Part shown: piece after piece, positions 1 to 8,035 of the stretch | Layout: every line of letters starts with the position of its first letter | Numbering within the stretch: position 1 is the stretch's first letter | Assembly (NCBI GenBank): GCA_028723545.1 | Contig: JAQYER010000068.1 | Location: forward strand, 1 to 12,759 | DNA length: 12,759 nucleotides | From: Caryophanales bacterium | GTDB taxonomy: Bacteria > Bacillota_I > Bacilli_A > RFN20 > CAG-826 | Reading direction: 5' to 3' | Made by a program: the position numbers and the translations under genes | Notes under the pieces: generated by a model | Told to the model about the DNA's origin: nothing | The model's input: the letters and a program-made list of their open reading frames with translations, nothing else | Database searches by the model: none

Positions 1-1
1 A

Positions 2-379
2 GCATTAAATGCACAAGGAATGATATTTAAATCTTCTACTGGTGCTTCTTCAATGGCTGGTCCTTCTTCAGATACTTCTATAACTGAAATGCTTTATTAT
101 TCAAAAGCATTTGCAAGCCTTCCAGAGGCAAGTAGAACTGCTATTACTCAAGAATTTGCTTCTCAAGACGCTCAATTAGGACAATTAGTTGGAGCAGGAA
201 TGTTCCTAGCTTCATGTTCTCACGATCTTATTTCTCCAGCATTAACTTCACAAGGAGCTGGTATTGTTGCTGATGATATCGATAACAACTGGAAACAACT
301 TGTCCAAGGCGACTATTTAACTATTAATTTACAAGTATCTAAAACTACTCATTATTTCGGTCTTGTATTAGGATATTAA
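2..379 (+). CDS. C-terminal part of an unrecognised protein (5' end outside window)
   Basis: The reading frame is open from base 2 to a TAA at 377-379, giving 125 visible residues, and the true start lies upstream of the window. The first ATG in view (20-22) has no convincing ribosome binding site and is probably internal. The visible part is rich in Ser, Ala, Thr and Gln and poor in Lys and Arg, unlike the lysine-rich neighbours. It has a mildly hydrophobic Gly/Ala/Leu stretch around GAGMFLASC and ends in an aromatic tail (HYFGLVLGY). I recognise no family, catalytic motif or clear membrane helix. A secreted or surface protein is possible from composition alone, but this is a guess. It is followed by a strong hairpin at 393-425, so it probably ends its own transcription unit. 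Confidence 0.75.
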   Translation, partial: ALNAQGMIFKSSTGASSMAGPSSDTSITEMLYYSKAFASLPEASRTAITQEFASQDAQLGQLVGAGMFLASCSHDLISPALTSQGAGIVADDIDNNWKQLVQGDYLTINLQVSKTTHYFGLVLGY

Positions 380-392
380 TTAGATTACATTT

Positions 393-425
393 ACCAAAGG
401 AGTGGCTAATAACCATTCCTTTGGT
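393..425 (+). terminator. 13-bp intergenic hairpin, possible terminator or attenuator
   Basis: ACCAAAGGAGTGG (393-405) pairs with CCATTCCTTTGGT (413-425) over 13 bp. There is a single G-U wobble and a 7-nt loop (CTAATAA). The position, 14 nt after a stop codon and 18 nt before the next start, suits a terminator. No U-run follows on either strand, so it is not a canonical intrinsic terminator. The 5' arm contains AAAGGAG, which looks like a Shine-Dalgarno site but has no start codon at a useful distance. Confidence 0.4.
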
Positions 426-442
426 GCAATAAAGAACAAACT

Positions 443-2803
443 ATGAAAGAACTTATTTTATATCTAATAACATTTATTAGCGCATTACTCATTATTGGAG
501 GATATTTTTTTGTTCGTTTTGGACTTAAAAAACATCCAAAATATGAATTGATTCATAAATGGTATGTGTTAGGTTCAATCATATATCTTATTGTCACTTT
601 CTTTTTAGCGTATTTTTTCCAAGATCCAGTAATGCTACAATCTTCACCTAGAGAAGATAGTATTCATTTATCTGGTGGATTAATTGAATTAATTGGTGAA
701 CCATATGGAAATAACAAAGTAGCGAACTTCTTTGCTTTATTTCAAATATTTTTATTATATCCAGCAATATTAACATTAATTCTTGTTCCTTTTTATCCAT
801 TTAAAACTGGAAAAAGATTATGTAAGTTCTACATTCCAATAATCGCAATTATTGAATCAATATTCTTATTTAATCATTTATATGGGATTCATGGGGAAAT
901 TGTAATTAACTATAAACAAATATTTTCATCATTACAAATGGGCGCTTTTTTAGCTTCTTCAATTATTTATTGCATTTATATTTTTAATGATGAAGATATT
1001 TCATTTAAATTAGAAAAAACCAAAAAAGAAAAAACATTATCAATTATTCATTTAATTGTATTTATGTTTATTTTAAATTTATTTGTTACTCCGATATATG
1101 CATACGCTGCAATTATTCCAGAAACAATGCCACTTTTTGGCTCTTCAATAATGTATTTAACAGTAAATGAATTTTCATTAATGCATCGTATTTTGTTATA
1201 TATGACATTTATTATTCCTTTATTTATATATTTCTTATTTAGAGGAAAAGAAAGAAACGCAAGAGAATTTATTGTTTTATTTGTTACTTTAGGTGCCCTT
1301 ATATTGTTTACAACAACCATTAATTTTAATACGATGTTCCCAATTAAAGATGGACATTTATCAATTAATGCTAAAGGATTACCAATCCACCTTTGCCACA
1401 CTGCGTTATATGTTACTCCTTTATGTATTATTACTAAGAACAAGAAATTATTCTATTTCACCTATTTTATTAACGTATTTGGTGCGTTAATGGCAATGCT
1501 TATGCCTGATTATTCAGAAACATATAGTGTTATTGCCCCTACTATCTCTCATTTCTGGGCAAACCATATGATCGCGTTCTACGCTCCATTATTATCAGTT
1601 GCATTACGTTTATTTGAAAAACCAAAATTTAAACAAATGATTTGGTCTTTAGTGTTCTTCTTACTATATTTTGTTTTCATTGTGTTCGCGAATGCGTGGT
1701 TATCAAATTATGTAAGTGGATTTAATCCTGATGCTATCGGAACTGGTACTGACTATTTATTTATTAATGGTGACTTTATTTTAGGCAAATTAGGCGATGA
1801 ATCATTAGTGCTATTAAACGCTAAAATAAAATGGACTTGGGGTAATTGTGTTTTTGTAATCTATCCAGTTTATCAAATTATATTCTACTTCGGATATGTA
1901 GCAATCGCTTTTGGAATGTGGTTCGTCTATTCGTTGTTCTTTAGAATAGCTGAATCGCATAACGAATTAAGAGTTAAATTATTAATTGCAAGAAAAGAAA
2001 AAATATCATTTAAAGAAAAACAAAAATTATTGGAGGGAAGAAAAATGGATTTACATGAAGTTGAAGCTAAATTAGAACTAATTCATTTCTCTAAACGTTA
2101 TGGTAATTCTGATGTATTGAGTGCGAACGATGTTAATTTAACAGTTAATGCTGGCGAAATATTTGGTTATCTAGGCCCTAATGGAGCGGGTAAATCAACT
2201 TGTATTAAAACAATTATTGGAATTCAACCAGTTACTGATGGCCAAATTAAAGTATGTGGATTCGATGTTAAAGAACAACCAGTTATTACAAAAAGATTAG
2301 TTGGATATGTTCCAGATCATTATGCATTATATGAAAAATTAACTGGCCGTGAATATATTAACTATGTTGCTGACTTATATGGTGTTTCTAAAGAAGAACG
2401 TGATATTAGAATTGCTAAATATGTCGACTTATTTGAATTGACACAAGCTTTTGATAATAGAATGCAAACATATTCACATGGTATGAAACAAAAAATCACC
2501 ATTATGGCCGCTTTAGTGCATAATCCAAAAGTATGGATTTTAGATGAACCATTAACTGGTTTGGATCCTCAATCTATTTATCAAGTTAAATTATGTATGA
2601 TTAATCATGCGAAAGAAGGAAATATTGTGTTCTTCTCTAGCCATATTATTGATGTTGTAGAAAAATTATGTACCAGAATTGCAATTATTAAAAAAGGTCA
2701 TATTGTATATGAAAATTCAATGGAGGGAGTTTTAAAAGAACATCCAGAAGGATTAGAAAAATTTTATATGGAAACAATACGCGATAATGGAGATAACGAT
2801 TAA
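443..2803 (+). CDS. YwaF-like integral membrane protein fused to an ABC transporter ATPase
   Basis: This 786-residue protein has two parts. Residues 1 to about 505 are polytopic membrane protein, with hydrophobic segments near 3-24, 41-59, 96-117, 129-145, 200-222, 248-266, 275-294, 315-330, 336-354, 399-419 and 470-499. Residues 313-391 carry the YwaF/TP0381-type signature (LPIHLCHTALY, then FGALMAMLMPD). Residues about 535-786 form a complete ABC ATPase: Walker A GPNGAGKST (578-586), signature YSHGMKQ (677-683), Walker B VWILDEP (697-703), D-loop LTGLDP (704-709) and switch His734. The Q-loop position reads GYVPDHYALYEKLT, as in EcsA/CcmA-like exporter ATPases. The ATG at 443 has no good ribosome binding site, and the frame closes upstream at 410-412 with no other start. 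The permease gene follows after 2 nt, so this is probably its energising subunit. The substrate cannot be told from the sequence. ATPase call near certain; YwaF-like call strong. Confidence 0.9.
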   Translation: MKELILYLITFISALLIIGGYFFVRFGLKKHPKYELIHKWYVLGSIIYLIVTFFLAYFFQDPVMLQSSPREDSIHLSGGLIELIGEPYGNNKVANFFALFQIFLLYPAILTLILVPFYPFKTGKRLCKFYIPIIAIIESIFLFNHLYGIHGEIVINYKQIFSSLQMGAFLASSIIYCIYIFNDEDISFKLEKTKKEKTLSIIHLIVFMFILNLFVTPIYAYAAIIPETMPLFGSSIMYLTVNEFSLMHRILLYMTFIIPLFIYFLFRGKERNAREFIVLFVTLGALILFTTTINFNTMFPIKDGHLSINAKGLPIHLCHTALYVTPLCIITKNKKLFYFTYFINVFGALMAMLMPDYSETYSVIAPTISHFWANHMIAFYAPLLSVALRLFEKPKFKQMIWSLVFFLLYFVFIVFANAWLSNYVSGFNPDAIGTGTDYLFINGDFILGKLGDESLVLLNAKIKWTWGNCVFVIYPVYQIIFYFGYVAIAFGMWFVYSLFFRIAESHNELRVKLLIARKEKISFKEKQKLLEGRKMDLHEVEAKLELIHFSKRYGNSDVLSANDVNLTVNAGEIFGYLGPNGAGKSTCIKTIIGIQPVTDGQIKVCGFDVKEQPVITKRLVGYVPDHYALYEKLTGREYINYVADLYGVSKEERDIRIAKYVDLFELTQAFDNRMQTYSHGMKQKITIMAALVHNPKVWILDEPLTGLDPQSIYQVKLCMINHAKEGNIVFFSSHIIDVVEKLCTRIAIIKKGHIVYENSMEGVLKEHPEGLEKFYMETIRDNGDND
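2032..2047 (+). promoter_or_regulatory. Internal ribosome binding site and in-frame ATG before the ABC domain
   Basis: GGAGGG at 2032-2037 stands 7 nt before an ATG at 2045-2047. That ATG is in frame with the long reading frame (residue Met535) and lies exactly at the domain border. Starting here would give a free-standing 252-residue ATPase ending at 2803, a normal size for ABC-2 type exporter ATPases. The site is much stronger than that of the annotated start at 443. The GGAGGG also encodes Glu-Gly in the linker, so chance cannot be excluded. Confidence 0.55.
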
Positions 2804-2805
2804 CA

Positions 2806-4881
2806 ATGAATAATAAACAAGAAGTCGGTATAAAACATTTTCATGGGTTATGGACTCTTATTGCGATGCAATTTAAAGAGAAGATGTCCTTCTCTTTTAA
2901 AGCGGATAAAAAAGGGACATTAACTAAGATTATTTTATATTTTGTGTTAATTGTCGGTGTTGGAGCAATAATTTCCGTCTTATTTCACCTTCTTGGAAAA
3001 GCATCTATTTTTGCTTTTGGGGAAGTTCCTTTTAATATTTTCAATTTCTTCTTCATTATTATGTTTGTGACGAATTTAATATCTTGTTTAAATGGTTTAA
3101 CAAATTCATTATATTTTAGCGAAGATAACCAAGTATTATTAACTTACCCGGTTAAATCTAATACGGTTTTCTTCTCAAAAATCATTGTTTATTATTTCTT
3201 TGAGTTAGTTAAAGATTTTGGAATGATTGTTCCTTATTTTATTGGATATGGAATTGTCAATGGTTTTCAAGCTATTTATTACCCTTGGGTAATATTAATG
3301 TTTTTAATAATCGCGATTGTGCCAGTCACAATTGGAGGAATTTTATCTATTCCATTAATGTATATTAAATTATTCTTAAAAAAATATAATGTCGCTCAAA
3401 CAATTGTCTTCTTATTAGCGGTCTTCGGCATTACCGCTTTAGTGCTATATTTCATTAATTTAATTCCTGATCAATTAGATATTGCTAAAAAATGGGCAAC
3501 TGTATATCTTCCAGCTATTAATAATTTTACTAACCTAATTGAGAAAATATTTATTCCAATTGTTTATTTATCAATGCTTATTACTGGATATGATAAAGGC
3601 GTTTCTTTATCTTCAGTCAAAGTATTTGGCCCAGCGACATTACCAATTTTAGGATGCTTAATTGGATTTATTATTATTTCAATTTTATTCATTTATTTTG
3701 TATGTAAACCTTTATTCTTTAAAATGGCTTCTAAACCGTTTGAATACGCGAAAAAGATTATTTCTCACGATTATAAGATTTTAGAAAAAGAAGCAAATAA
3801 TTGCTTTATCGGTGATTATTTTGTTCCTGACCAACCCATTACATTTAAAAACAAAAAAGAAGAAAGAATATATCACAATAAAATGAAAAAATTATTAAGG
3901 AAAATTAAAAAAGAAGAAAAATTATTCCTTAATAAAAAGATTAATATTAAACGTGTATTAAGGTTCTTAAATAAATATTCTTCAATTAAATTTAAAACTG
4001 AACATATTGATAATAATTTTGATTCAAAATTTGTTGGTGGATTTGGAATATTATTAAGAGAAGATGTCCCTTCTTTGGTGTATATTGAAGATATTAAACT
4101 TCATGTTCATTTATATGACCCAAATTATTTGCCAAAACAAAACCATGTAAAAGAAACAACTATATCTGTTTTATTTAAAGATTTAATTGTTGATTTAAGA
4201 ACTCCTGGTGTCTTTTTAAATAATTATATTATGGTTGTTTTACCTCCAATTGCTTTGCTTTTATTAAATACAATATTCAATGCATGTGGATTAAAAGATC
4301 CATTCGGATATTTATTAGCAATTAGTTTTGATGTTGTTTTAGTTTTATTAATGATGCTCACAACTAATATTTCGATGGCGTCTATTTATTCAAGAGAAGG
4401 AAAAACTTCTTATATGTTAAAAGCCATGCCAATTGATTTTATTCAAACATTGGGCACTAAGTTATTGTTTAGATTGTTCTTAATGATTATTTCAATAATT
4501 GCGACCACTATTGTGTTTGGATTAACAAATAATCGATATTACGCCAAACCAGTAATGTTTGGATTTATCTTATTCTTCATCTATGCTGGACATTTATTGT
4601 GGTCAGCTGAATTAGATTATATGAACCCTCAAGACAAATTATATGCTGAAACTGGCGCTGGAAATATTTCTAACCCAAATGAAACAGTTTCATCAATTCT
4701 TGGAATGATTATTGCAGCGGTAATTGGTTTTTTAACATATTTCTTCTTAGATGATAATAATTCATTAGCGATGTTAAAAATTATGCTCATCGCATTAGTG
4801 TTCTTCATCGCGCGTGTATTTTTCTTTATCGCACGTGTTAAAGCATATTCTACATCGCGTGGAGAAAGGGGGAAGAATTAA
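2806..4881 (+). CDS. ABC exporter-type permease, large polytopic membrane protein
   Basis: This is a 691-residue membrane protein starting 2 nt after the stop of the ATPase fusion, with a weak upstream GGAG. Hydrophobic segments lie near 41-63, 76-98, 122-148, 160-184, 198-219, 276-300, 473-491, 501-521, 553-572, 583-600, 629-647 and 656-676. A lysine-rich soluble region (about 305-460) separates the two halves. Each half carries a similar motif: SLYFSEDNQVLLTYPVKSNT (101-120) and SIYSREGKTSYMLKAMPIDF (526-545). This is the internal two-fold pattern of Firmicute putative ABC exporter permeases, where a charged motif and a Pro precede a helix. FKDLIVDLRTPG (457-468) resembles the cytoplasmic element before the second membrane block of such permeases. 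It is inferred to form the pore for the upstream ATPase. Its last base overlaps the next start codon (TAATG). Substrate unknown. Confidence 0.8.
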   Translation: MNNKQEVGIKHFHGLWTLIAMQFKEKMSFSFKADKKGTLTKIILYFVLIVGVGAIISVLFHLLGKASIFAFGEVPFNIFNFFFIIMFVTNLISCLNGLTNSLYFSEDNQVLLTYPVKSNTVFFSKIIVYYFFELVKDFGMIVPYFIGYGIVNGFQAIYYPWVILMFLIIAIVPVTIGGILSIPLMYIKLFLKKYNVAQTIVFLLAVFGITALVLYFINLIPDQLDIAKKWATVYLPAINNFTNLIEKIFIPIVYLSMLITGYDKGVSLSSVKVFGPATLPILGCLIGFIIISILFIYFVCKPLFFKMASKPFEYAKKIISHDYKILEKEANNCFIGDYFVPDQPITFKNKKEERIYHNKMKKLLRKIKKEEKLFLNKKINIKRVLRFLNKYSSIKFKTEHIDNNFDSKFVGGFGILLREDVPSLVYIEDIKLHVHLYDPNYLPKQNHVKETTISVLFKDLIVDLRTPGVFLNNYIMVVLPPIALLLLNTIFNACGLKDPFGYLLAISFDVVLVLLMMLTTNISMASIYSREGKTSYMLKAMPIDFIQTLGTKLLFRLFLMIISIIATTIVFGLTNNRYYAKPVMFGFILFFIYAGHLLWSAELDYMNPQDKLYAETGAGNISNPNETVSSILGMIIAAVIGFLTYFFLDDNNSLAMLKIMLIALVFFIARVFFFIARVKAYSTSRGERGKN

Positions 4882-5366
4882 TGAAAAAAGCCATTGTTGT
4901 TATTATTTCCGCCTTATATGTTGTATCGATTGTCATTATCGCTTTCTTTGGAAGTGAAGTAAGAACCGAAACTAAAACAACTTATGTTGAAGATATCACA
5001 TTAACTTTAGAAACATATTCTTTTGGTGGAAAGACAATTTATGAAGTTAATAAAAATAGTTCTTGGACTATTGAAAACACTAGTTCCGCTACTAAATATA
5101 CGATAATTATCCGCGACTATAATTATTTTTATGAATCAATGGGAAACGCGATTAAATTAGACGCGACTGTATCTCCTGAAAACGCGACATATCCTCAATT
5201 AGATTATAAAATCGTTAAAGGAGAAAATGTTGCTTCAATCATTGGAGAAAAAACATTCTCATTTAATGAACAATTAACAACCAGTGCAGCGTCCACAGTT
5301 AAAATTGCAACTACTGATAATTCTGGTGTATCAATATTAGTTGGTATTGTCGCTGTAATAAATTAA
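4881..5366 (+). CDS. Small membrane-anchored protein with a bacterial Ig-like (Big2-type) segment
   Basis: This 161-residue protein has a single N-terminal hydrophobic segment (about 4-24, after MKK) that would act as a signal anchor, leaving the rest outside the membrane. The exposed part is Thr/Ser-rich and probably beta-stranded. The stretch IKLDATVSPENATYP resembles the conserved 'ATVSPENAT' strand of Big2-type bacterial immunoglobulin-like domains, and a hydrophobic strand (VSILVGIVAVIN) ends the chain. Its ATG shares one base with the permease stop (TAATG) and has AGGGGG 8 nt upstream, so it is probably translationally coupled to the permease. An accessory or substrate-contacting surface subunit of the exporter is plausible but unproven. 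I recognise no specific family beyond the Ig-like resemblance. Confidence 0.75.
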   Translation: MKKAIVVIISALYVVSIVIIAFFGSEVRTETKTTYVEDITLTLETYSFGGKTIYEVNKNSSWTIENTSSATKYTIIIRDYNYFYESMGNAIKLDATVSPENATYPQLDYKIVKGENVASIIGEKTFSFNEQLTTSAASTVKIATTDNSGVSILVGIVAVIN

Positions 5367-5379
5367 TTTAGCTATAAAC

Positions 5380-5418
5380 AAAAACAAGAAACGATTTCTT
5401 CTCGCTTCTTGTTTTTTT
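5380..5418. terminator. Bidirectional intrinsic terminator between convergent units
   Basis: AAAACAAGAAACGA (5381-5394) pairs with TCGCTTCTTGTTTT (5402-5415), with one A-C mismatch and a 7-nt loop. A T-run at 5412-5418 serves the + strand unit. Read on the - strand, the A-rich left flank gives a U-rich tail, so the same hairpin can also end the convergent operon that stops at 5425. Confidence 0.85.
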
Positions 5419-5424
5419 ATTTGA

Positions 5425-6102
5425 CTAATTAAGAATTTTTTCTTCTTTTTTGTCTAACGCTAAATGGGTAATGAAATAAGTTAATATTGCCCCAATTGAA
5501 TTACCAATTGTCGTAATTAACAAATTGAGAACAACACCCCATGACCAATTATTTCCAAAAAAGAAATAAAACGAATTGGCGATGCAGTGTTCAAATCCAG
5601 CAATAACAAAAGTAGTGACAGACAATATAAGAATTAATGTTCCAATAAGTCCCGGTTTTCTTTTGTTAACATCAACTGCAACAAAAACTAATACACCGCA
5701 AAGAATTGATAACAATAAGGCGTTATACCAAGTTTCTCCATTACTAGATAAGACATCTCTACTAGCGGTAATATAATAAGCATTTTGGGCAATAGGACTT
5801 CCTTTAACAGAAGGGATAACACACATAATAATTCCTAATGATGAAGCCCCTATTATATTTCCAATATATCCTAATAATAAATCTAATGGTTTTGGACCAT
5901 CTTTAGAAAATGCATATCCGATTTTTCCAGTATATAAGAATAATGAAACCGAAGTAACTAATAAGAGACCAAATGAAAATAATATTGATCCAATAATTTT
6001 ATGGCCATAGGCAAGGCAACATAAATATAAAAGGCCACCAAAACCAATTGCAACTCCGGCTAAAATACCTAATAGAAATGTTTTTAAATATTTATTATGC
6101 AT
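5425..6102 (-). CDS. Formate/nitrite transporter (FNT) family channel
   Basis: This 225-residue membrane protein has the family landmarks in order: FLLGILAGVAIGFGGLLYL (9-27), the breakpoint-loop region VSLFLYTGK (52-60), GNIIGA (81-86), WYNALLLSILCGVLVFVAV (125-143), GFEHCIANSFYF (169-180) and GNSIGA (200-205). His172 in GFEH corresponds to the conserved pore histidine of FocA/NirC. FNT proteins form pentameric inner-membrane channels for small monovalent anions such as formate, nitrite, hydrosulfide or lactate; which one applies here is not determinable. It is shorter than FocA (about 285), mainly at the termini. The FNT start codon lies inside the 3' end of the galE-hydrolase gene (8-nt overlap) with no clear ribosome binding site, which points to translational coupling. 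It is the last gene of the operon, 7 nt before the shared terminator. Confidence 0.88.
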   Translation of the reverse strand: MHNKYLKTFLLGILAGVAIGFGGLLYLCCLAYGHKIIGSILFSFGLLLVTSVSLFLYTGKIGYAFSKDGPKPLDLLLGYIGNIIGASSLGIIMCVIPSVKGSPIAQNAYYITASRDVLSSNGETWYNALLLSILCGVLVFVAVDVNKRKPGLIGTLILILSVTTFVIAGFEHCIANSFYFFFGNNWSWGVVLNLLITTIGNSIGAILTYFITHLALDKKEEKILN

Positions 6103-8032
6103 GTAAAAAATCCAATATATCTTTGTAAATGTCTTTTTTAATATCTTCGTTTAAAATTTCATGTCTTAATGTTGGATATAAGATTAAAGAAACATTATTA
6201 ATTCCAGCATTTTTATACATCTTTTCTAATTCTCTTGGTCCTTTACCGAACGCTCCAACAGGGTCATCTTCACCAGCAATAACTAAAATAGGCATAGATT
6301 TGCGGATATTTTGAATATTTTTCTTATTAAATAATTTTGCGTTTCCATTTAATAATTCATAATAGAAACCATTTGATGAACCATATCCACAATATTTGCA
6401 AGAACTATATTCTTTAACATTTTCTTCGTTTTTAGATAACCAAGCAAATTCGGATTGAGGGAAATGTTTTTTATAACCATTAAATGATAAATTAGCAAAG
6501 AATGTACCTGGTTTATTCCAGTTTCTATCATTAACCATAATTTTTGTTAATAAAGCACCTAATTTAAATAATGTTTTAGCGTTTGGTCCATTACTACCCA
6601 TAATGATGGCTTTTTCAACATCGTTTGAATATTTTTGGATATATGATTGAGTAATAAATGAACCCATTGAATGGCCCATAACATAAACAGGTAATCCATT
6701 TTCTTCTTTCAATTTATTCGCTAAAGCATGGATATTTTCAACGGAGAATGAGAAAGCATTACGAATTGTTTTACCTAAACATGAAATTTCTTCCGCTGTT
6801 TGACCTTGTCCATAATGATCTAAACAAACAACATTAAAGCCATAATTATTCAAATATCTAGCAAATTCATCATATCTTCCAGCATATTCTTCCATGCCTG
6901 TAACGATAATTAAATTGTAAGTAGGATTTTTTATTTTCCAATTAAATCCTTTTAATTCAATATTTCCATCAGCGCCTAACAAAGAATAATTAATTTTTGT
7001 TGTGTTAGCTCTTTTTTCATCAAATCCTTTTGGATTTTCTTTTTGCCATTTCCAAGAATCTCGACAGGCATCAACGATATTTTTAGAAGCAATAAAGCCG
7101 ATTTCTTCTTTAGCTTTTTGAGCGCTGGCATAGCATTCATCAATATCGCCAGGGCGACGTTCTTCAATCTTATATGGAATATTTATGCCTGTTGCTTCTT
7201 CAAAAGCGTGCACTAAATCAAGAACAGAAGTACCGACACCTGTTCCAAGATTGTAAATTACAAGTCCTGGATCTTCTTCTAATTTTTTTAATGTTAAAAC
7301 GTGTCCGATTGCTAAATCAACAACGTGAATATAGTCTCTAACACCTGTTCCATCATGAGTTTTATAATCATTTCCATAAACGTGGAGGAAAGGTAATTTT
7401 CCAACTGCGACTTGGGTAATATATGGCATTAAATTGTTTGGAATTCCTTGTGGGTCTTCACCAATTAAGCCAGATTCATGCGCTCCAATAGGGTTAAAAT
7501 ATCTTAAAATAGCAATGTTCCATGATGGATCTTTTTTGGCTAATTCTTGAAGTTGTAATTCAATTTTATATTTAGTTTCTCCATATGGATTTGTTACTCC
7601 ACCAATTTCATCATCTTCAACAATTGGCACTCTTTTTGGGTTTCCATATACAGTTGCAGAAGAAGAAAATACGATACGTTTAACATTATATTTTTCCATT
7701 ACTTTTAATAAAGTATTAGTTGAACCGAGGTTGTTATCATAATATAAATCTGGGAATTTAACTGATTCTCCAACCGCTTTTAATCCAGCGAAATGGATGA
7801 CTGCATAAAAATTGTGCTTCGCAAATACTTCACTTAATTTCTTTTCGTCGCGAACATCAACTTTGTGAAATTCAACTTTTTCTCCAGTAATAATCTCAAG
7901 ACGATTAAGTACTTCCTCTTTTGAATTAACCAAATTATCAACAATGACTGGATAATATCCGTTTTGAATTAATTCAATTACAGTATGGCTACCAATATAG
8001 CCCATACCACCAGTTACAAGAATTTCTTTCAT
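6095..8032 (-). CDS. galE: UDP-glucose 4-epimerase fused to an alpha/beta hydrolase (monoacylglycerol lipase/lysophospholipase-like)
   Basis: This is a 645-residue two-domain protein. Residues 1-335 are a full-length GalE: NAD-binding TGGMGYIGSH (7-16), catalytic Ser124, Tyr150-x3-Lys154 (YGETK), DGTGVRDYIHV (227-237) and ERRPGD (291-296). It should interconvert UDP-glucose and UDP-galactose. Residues about 345-645 are a complete S33-type hydrolase: oxyanion region VTGMEEYAGRYDEF (377-390), nucleophile elbow GHSMG (453-457, Ser455), Asp590 in AGEDDPVG, and His624 in LRHEILNE. This matches the lysophospholipase/monoacylglycerol lipase group. The linker (336-348) has no Met and no internal start, so the hydrolase is made only as a fusion. 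The ATG has AAGGAG 9 nt upstream, inside the end of gatB, whose stop is 3 nt away. Both active sites look intact. The physiological link between them is unknown; a role in glycolipid metabolism is an inference. Confidence 0.93.
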   Translation of the reverse strand: MKEILVTGGMGYIGSHTVIELIQNGYYPVIVDNLVNSKEEVLNRLEIITGEKVEFHKVDVRDEKKLSEVFAKHNFYAVIHFAGLKAVGESVKFPDLYYDNNLGSTNTLLKVMEKYNVKRIVFSSSATVYGNPKRVPIVEDDEIGGVTNPYGETKYKIELQLQELAKKDPSWNIAILRYFNPIGAHESGLIGEDPQGIPNNLMPYITQVAVGKLPFLHVYGNDYKTHDGTGVRDYIHVVDLAIGHVLTLKKLEEDPGLVIYNLGTGVGTSVLDLVHAFEEATGINIPYKIEERRPGDIDECYASAQKAKEEIGFIASKNIVDACRDSWKWQKENPKGFDEKRANTTKINYSLLGADGNIELKGFNWKIKNPTYNLIIVTGMEEYAGRYDEFARYLNNYGFNVVCLDHYGQGQTAEEISCLGKTIRNAFSFSVENIHALANKLKEENGLPVYVMGHSMGSFITQSYIQKYSNDVEKAIIMGSNGPNAKTLFKLGALLTKIMVNDRNWNKPGTFFANLSFNGYKKHFPQSEFAWLSKNEENVKEYSSCKYCGYGSSNGFYYELLNGNAKLFNKKNIQNIRKSMPILVIAGEDDPVGAFGKGPRELEKMYKNAGINNVSLILYPTLRHEILNEDIKKDIYKDILDFLHA

Positions 8033-8035
8033 GAA

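Noticed and set aside
1048..1443. 131-codon - strand frame inside the YwaF-ABC gene
   Set aside because: It lies wholly within a well-supported coding region, has no ribosome site and shows no family features; it is the shadow of the real gene.
6349..7167. Short - strand frames within the galE-hydrolase gene
   Set aside because: They are out of frame with the strong two-domain protein and rich in Met, Lys and Ile as expected of shadow frames in A+T-rich DNA.
6095..8032. Possibility that GalE and the hydrolase are two genes joined by an error
   Set aside because: Both domains are complete, the linker is of ordinary length, and no start codon or ribosome site lies near the border. A read-level check is still listed, but nothing in the sequence suggests an artefact.
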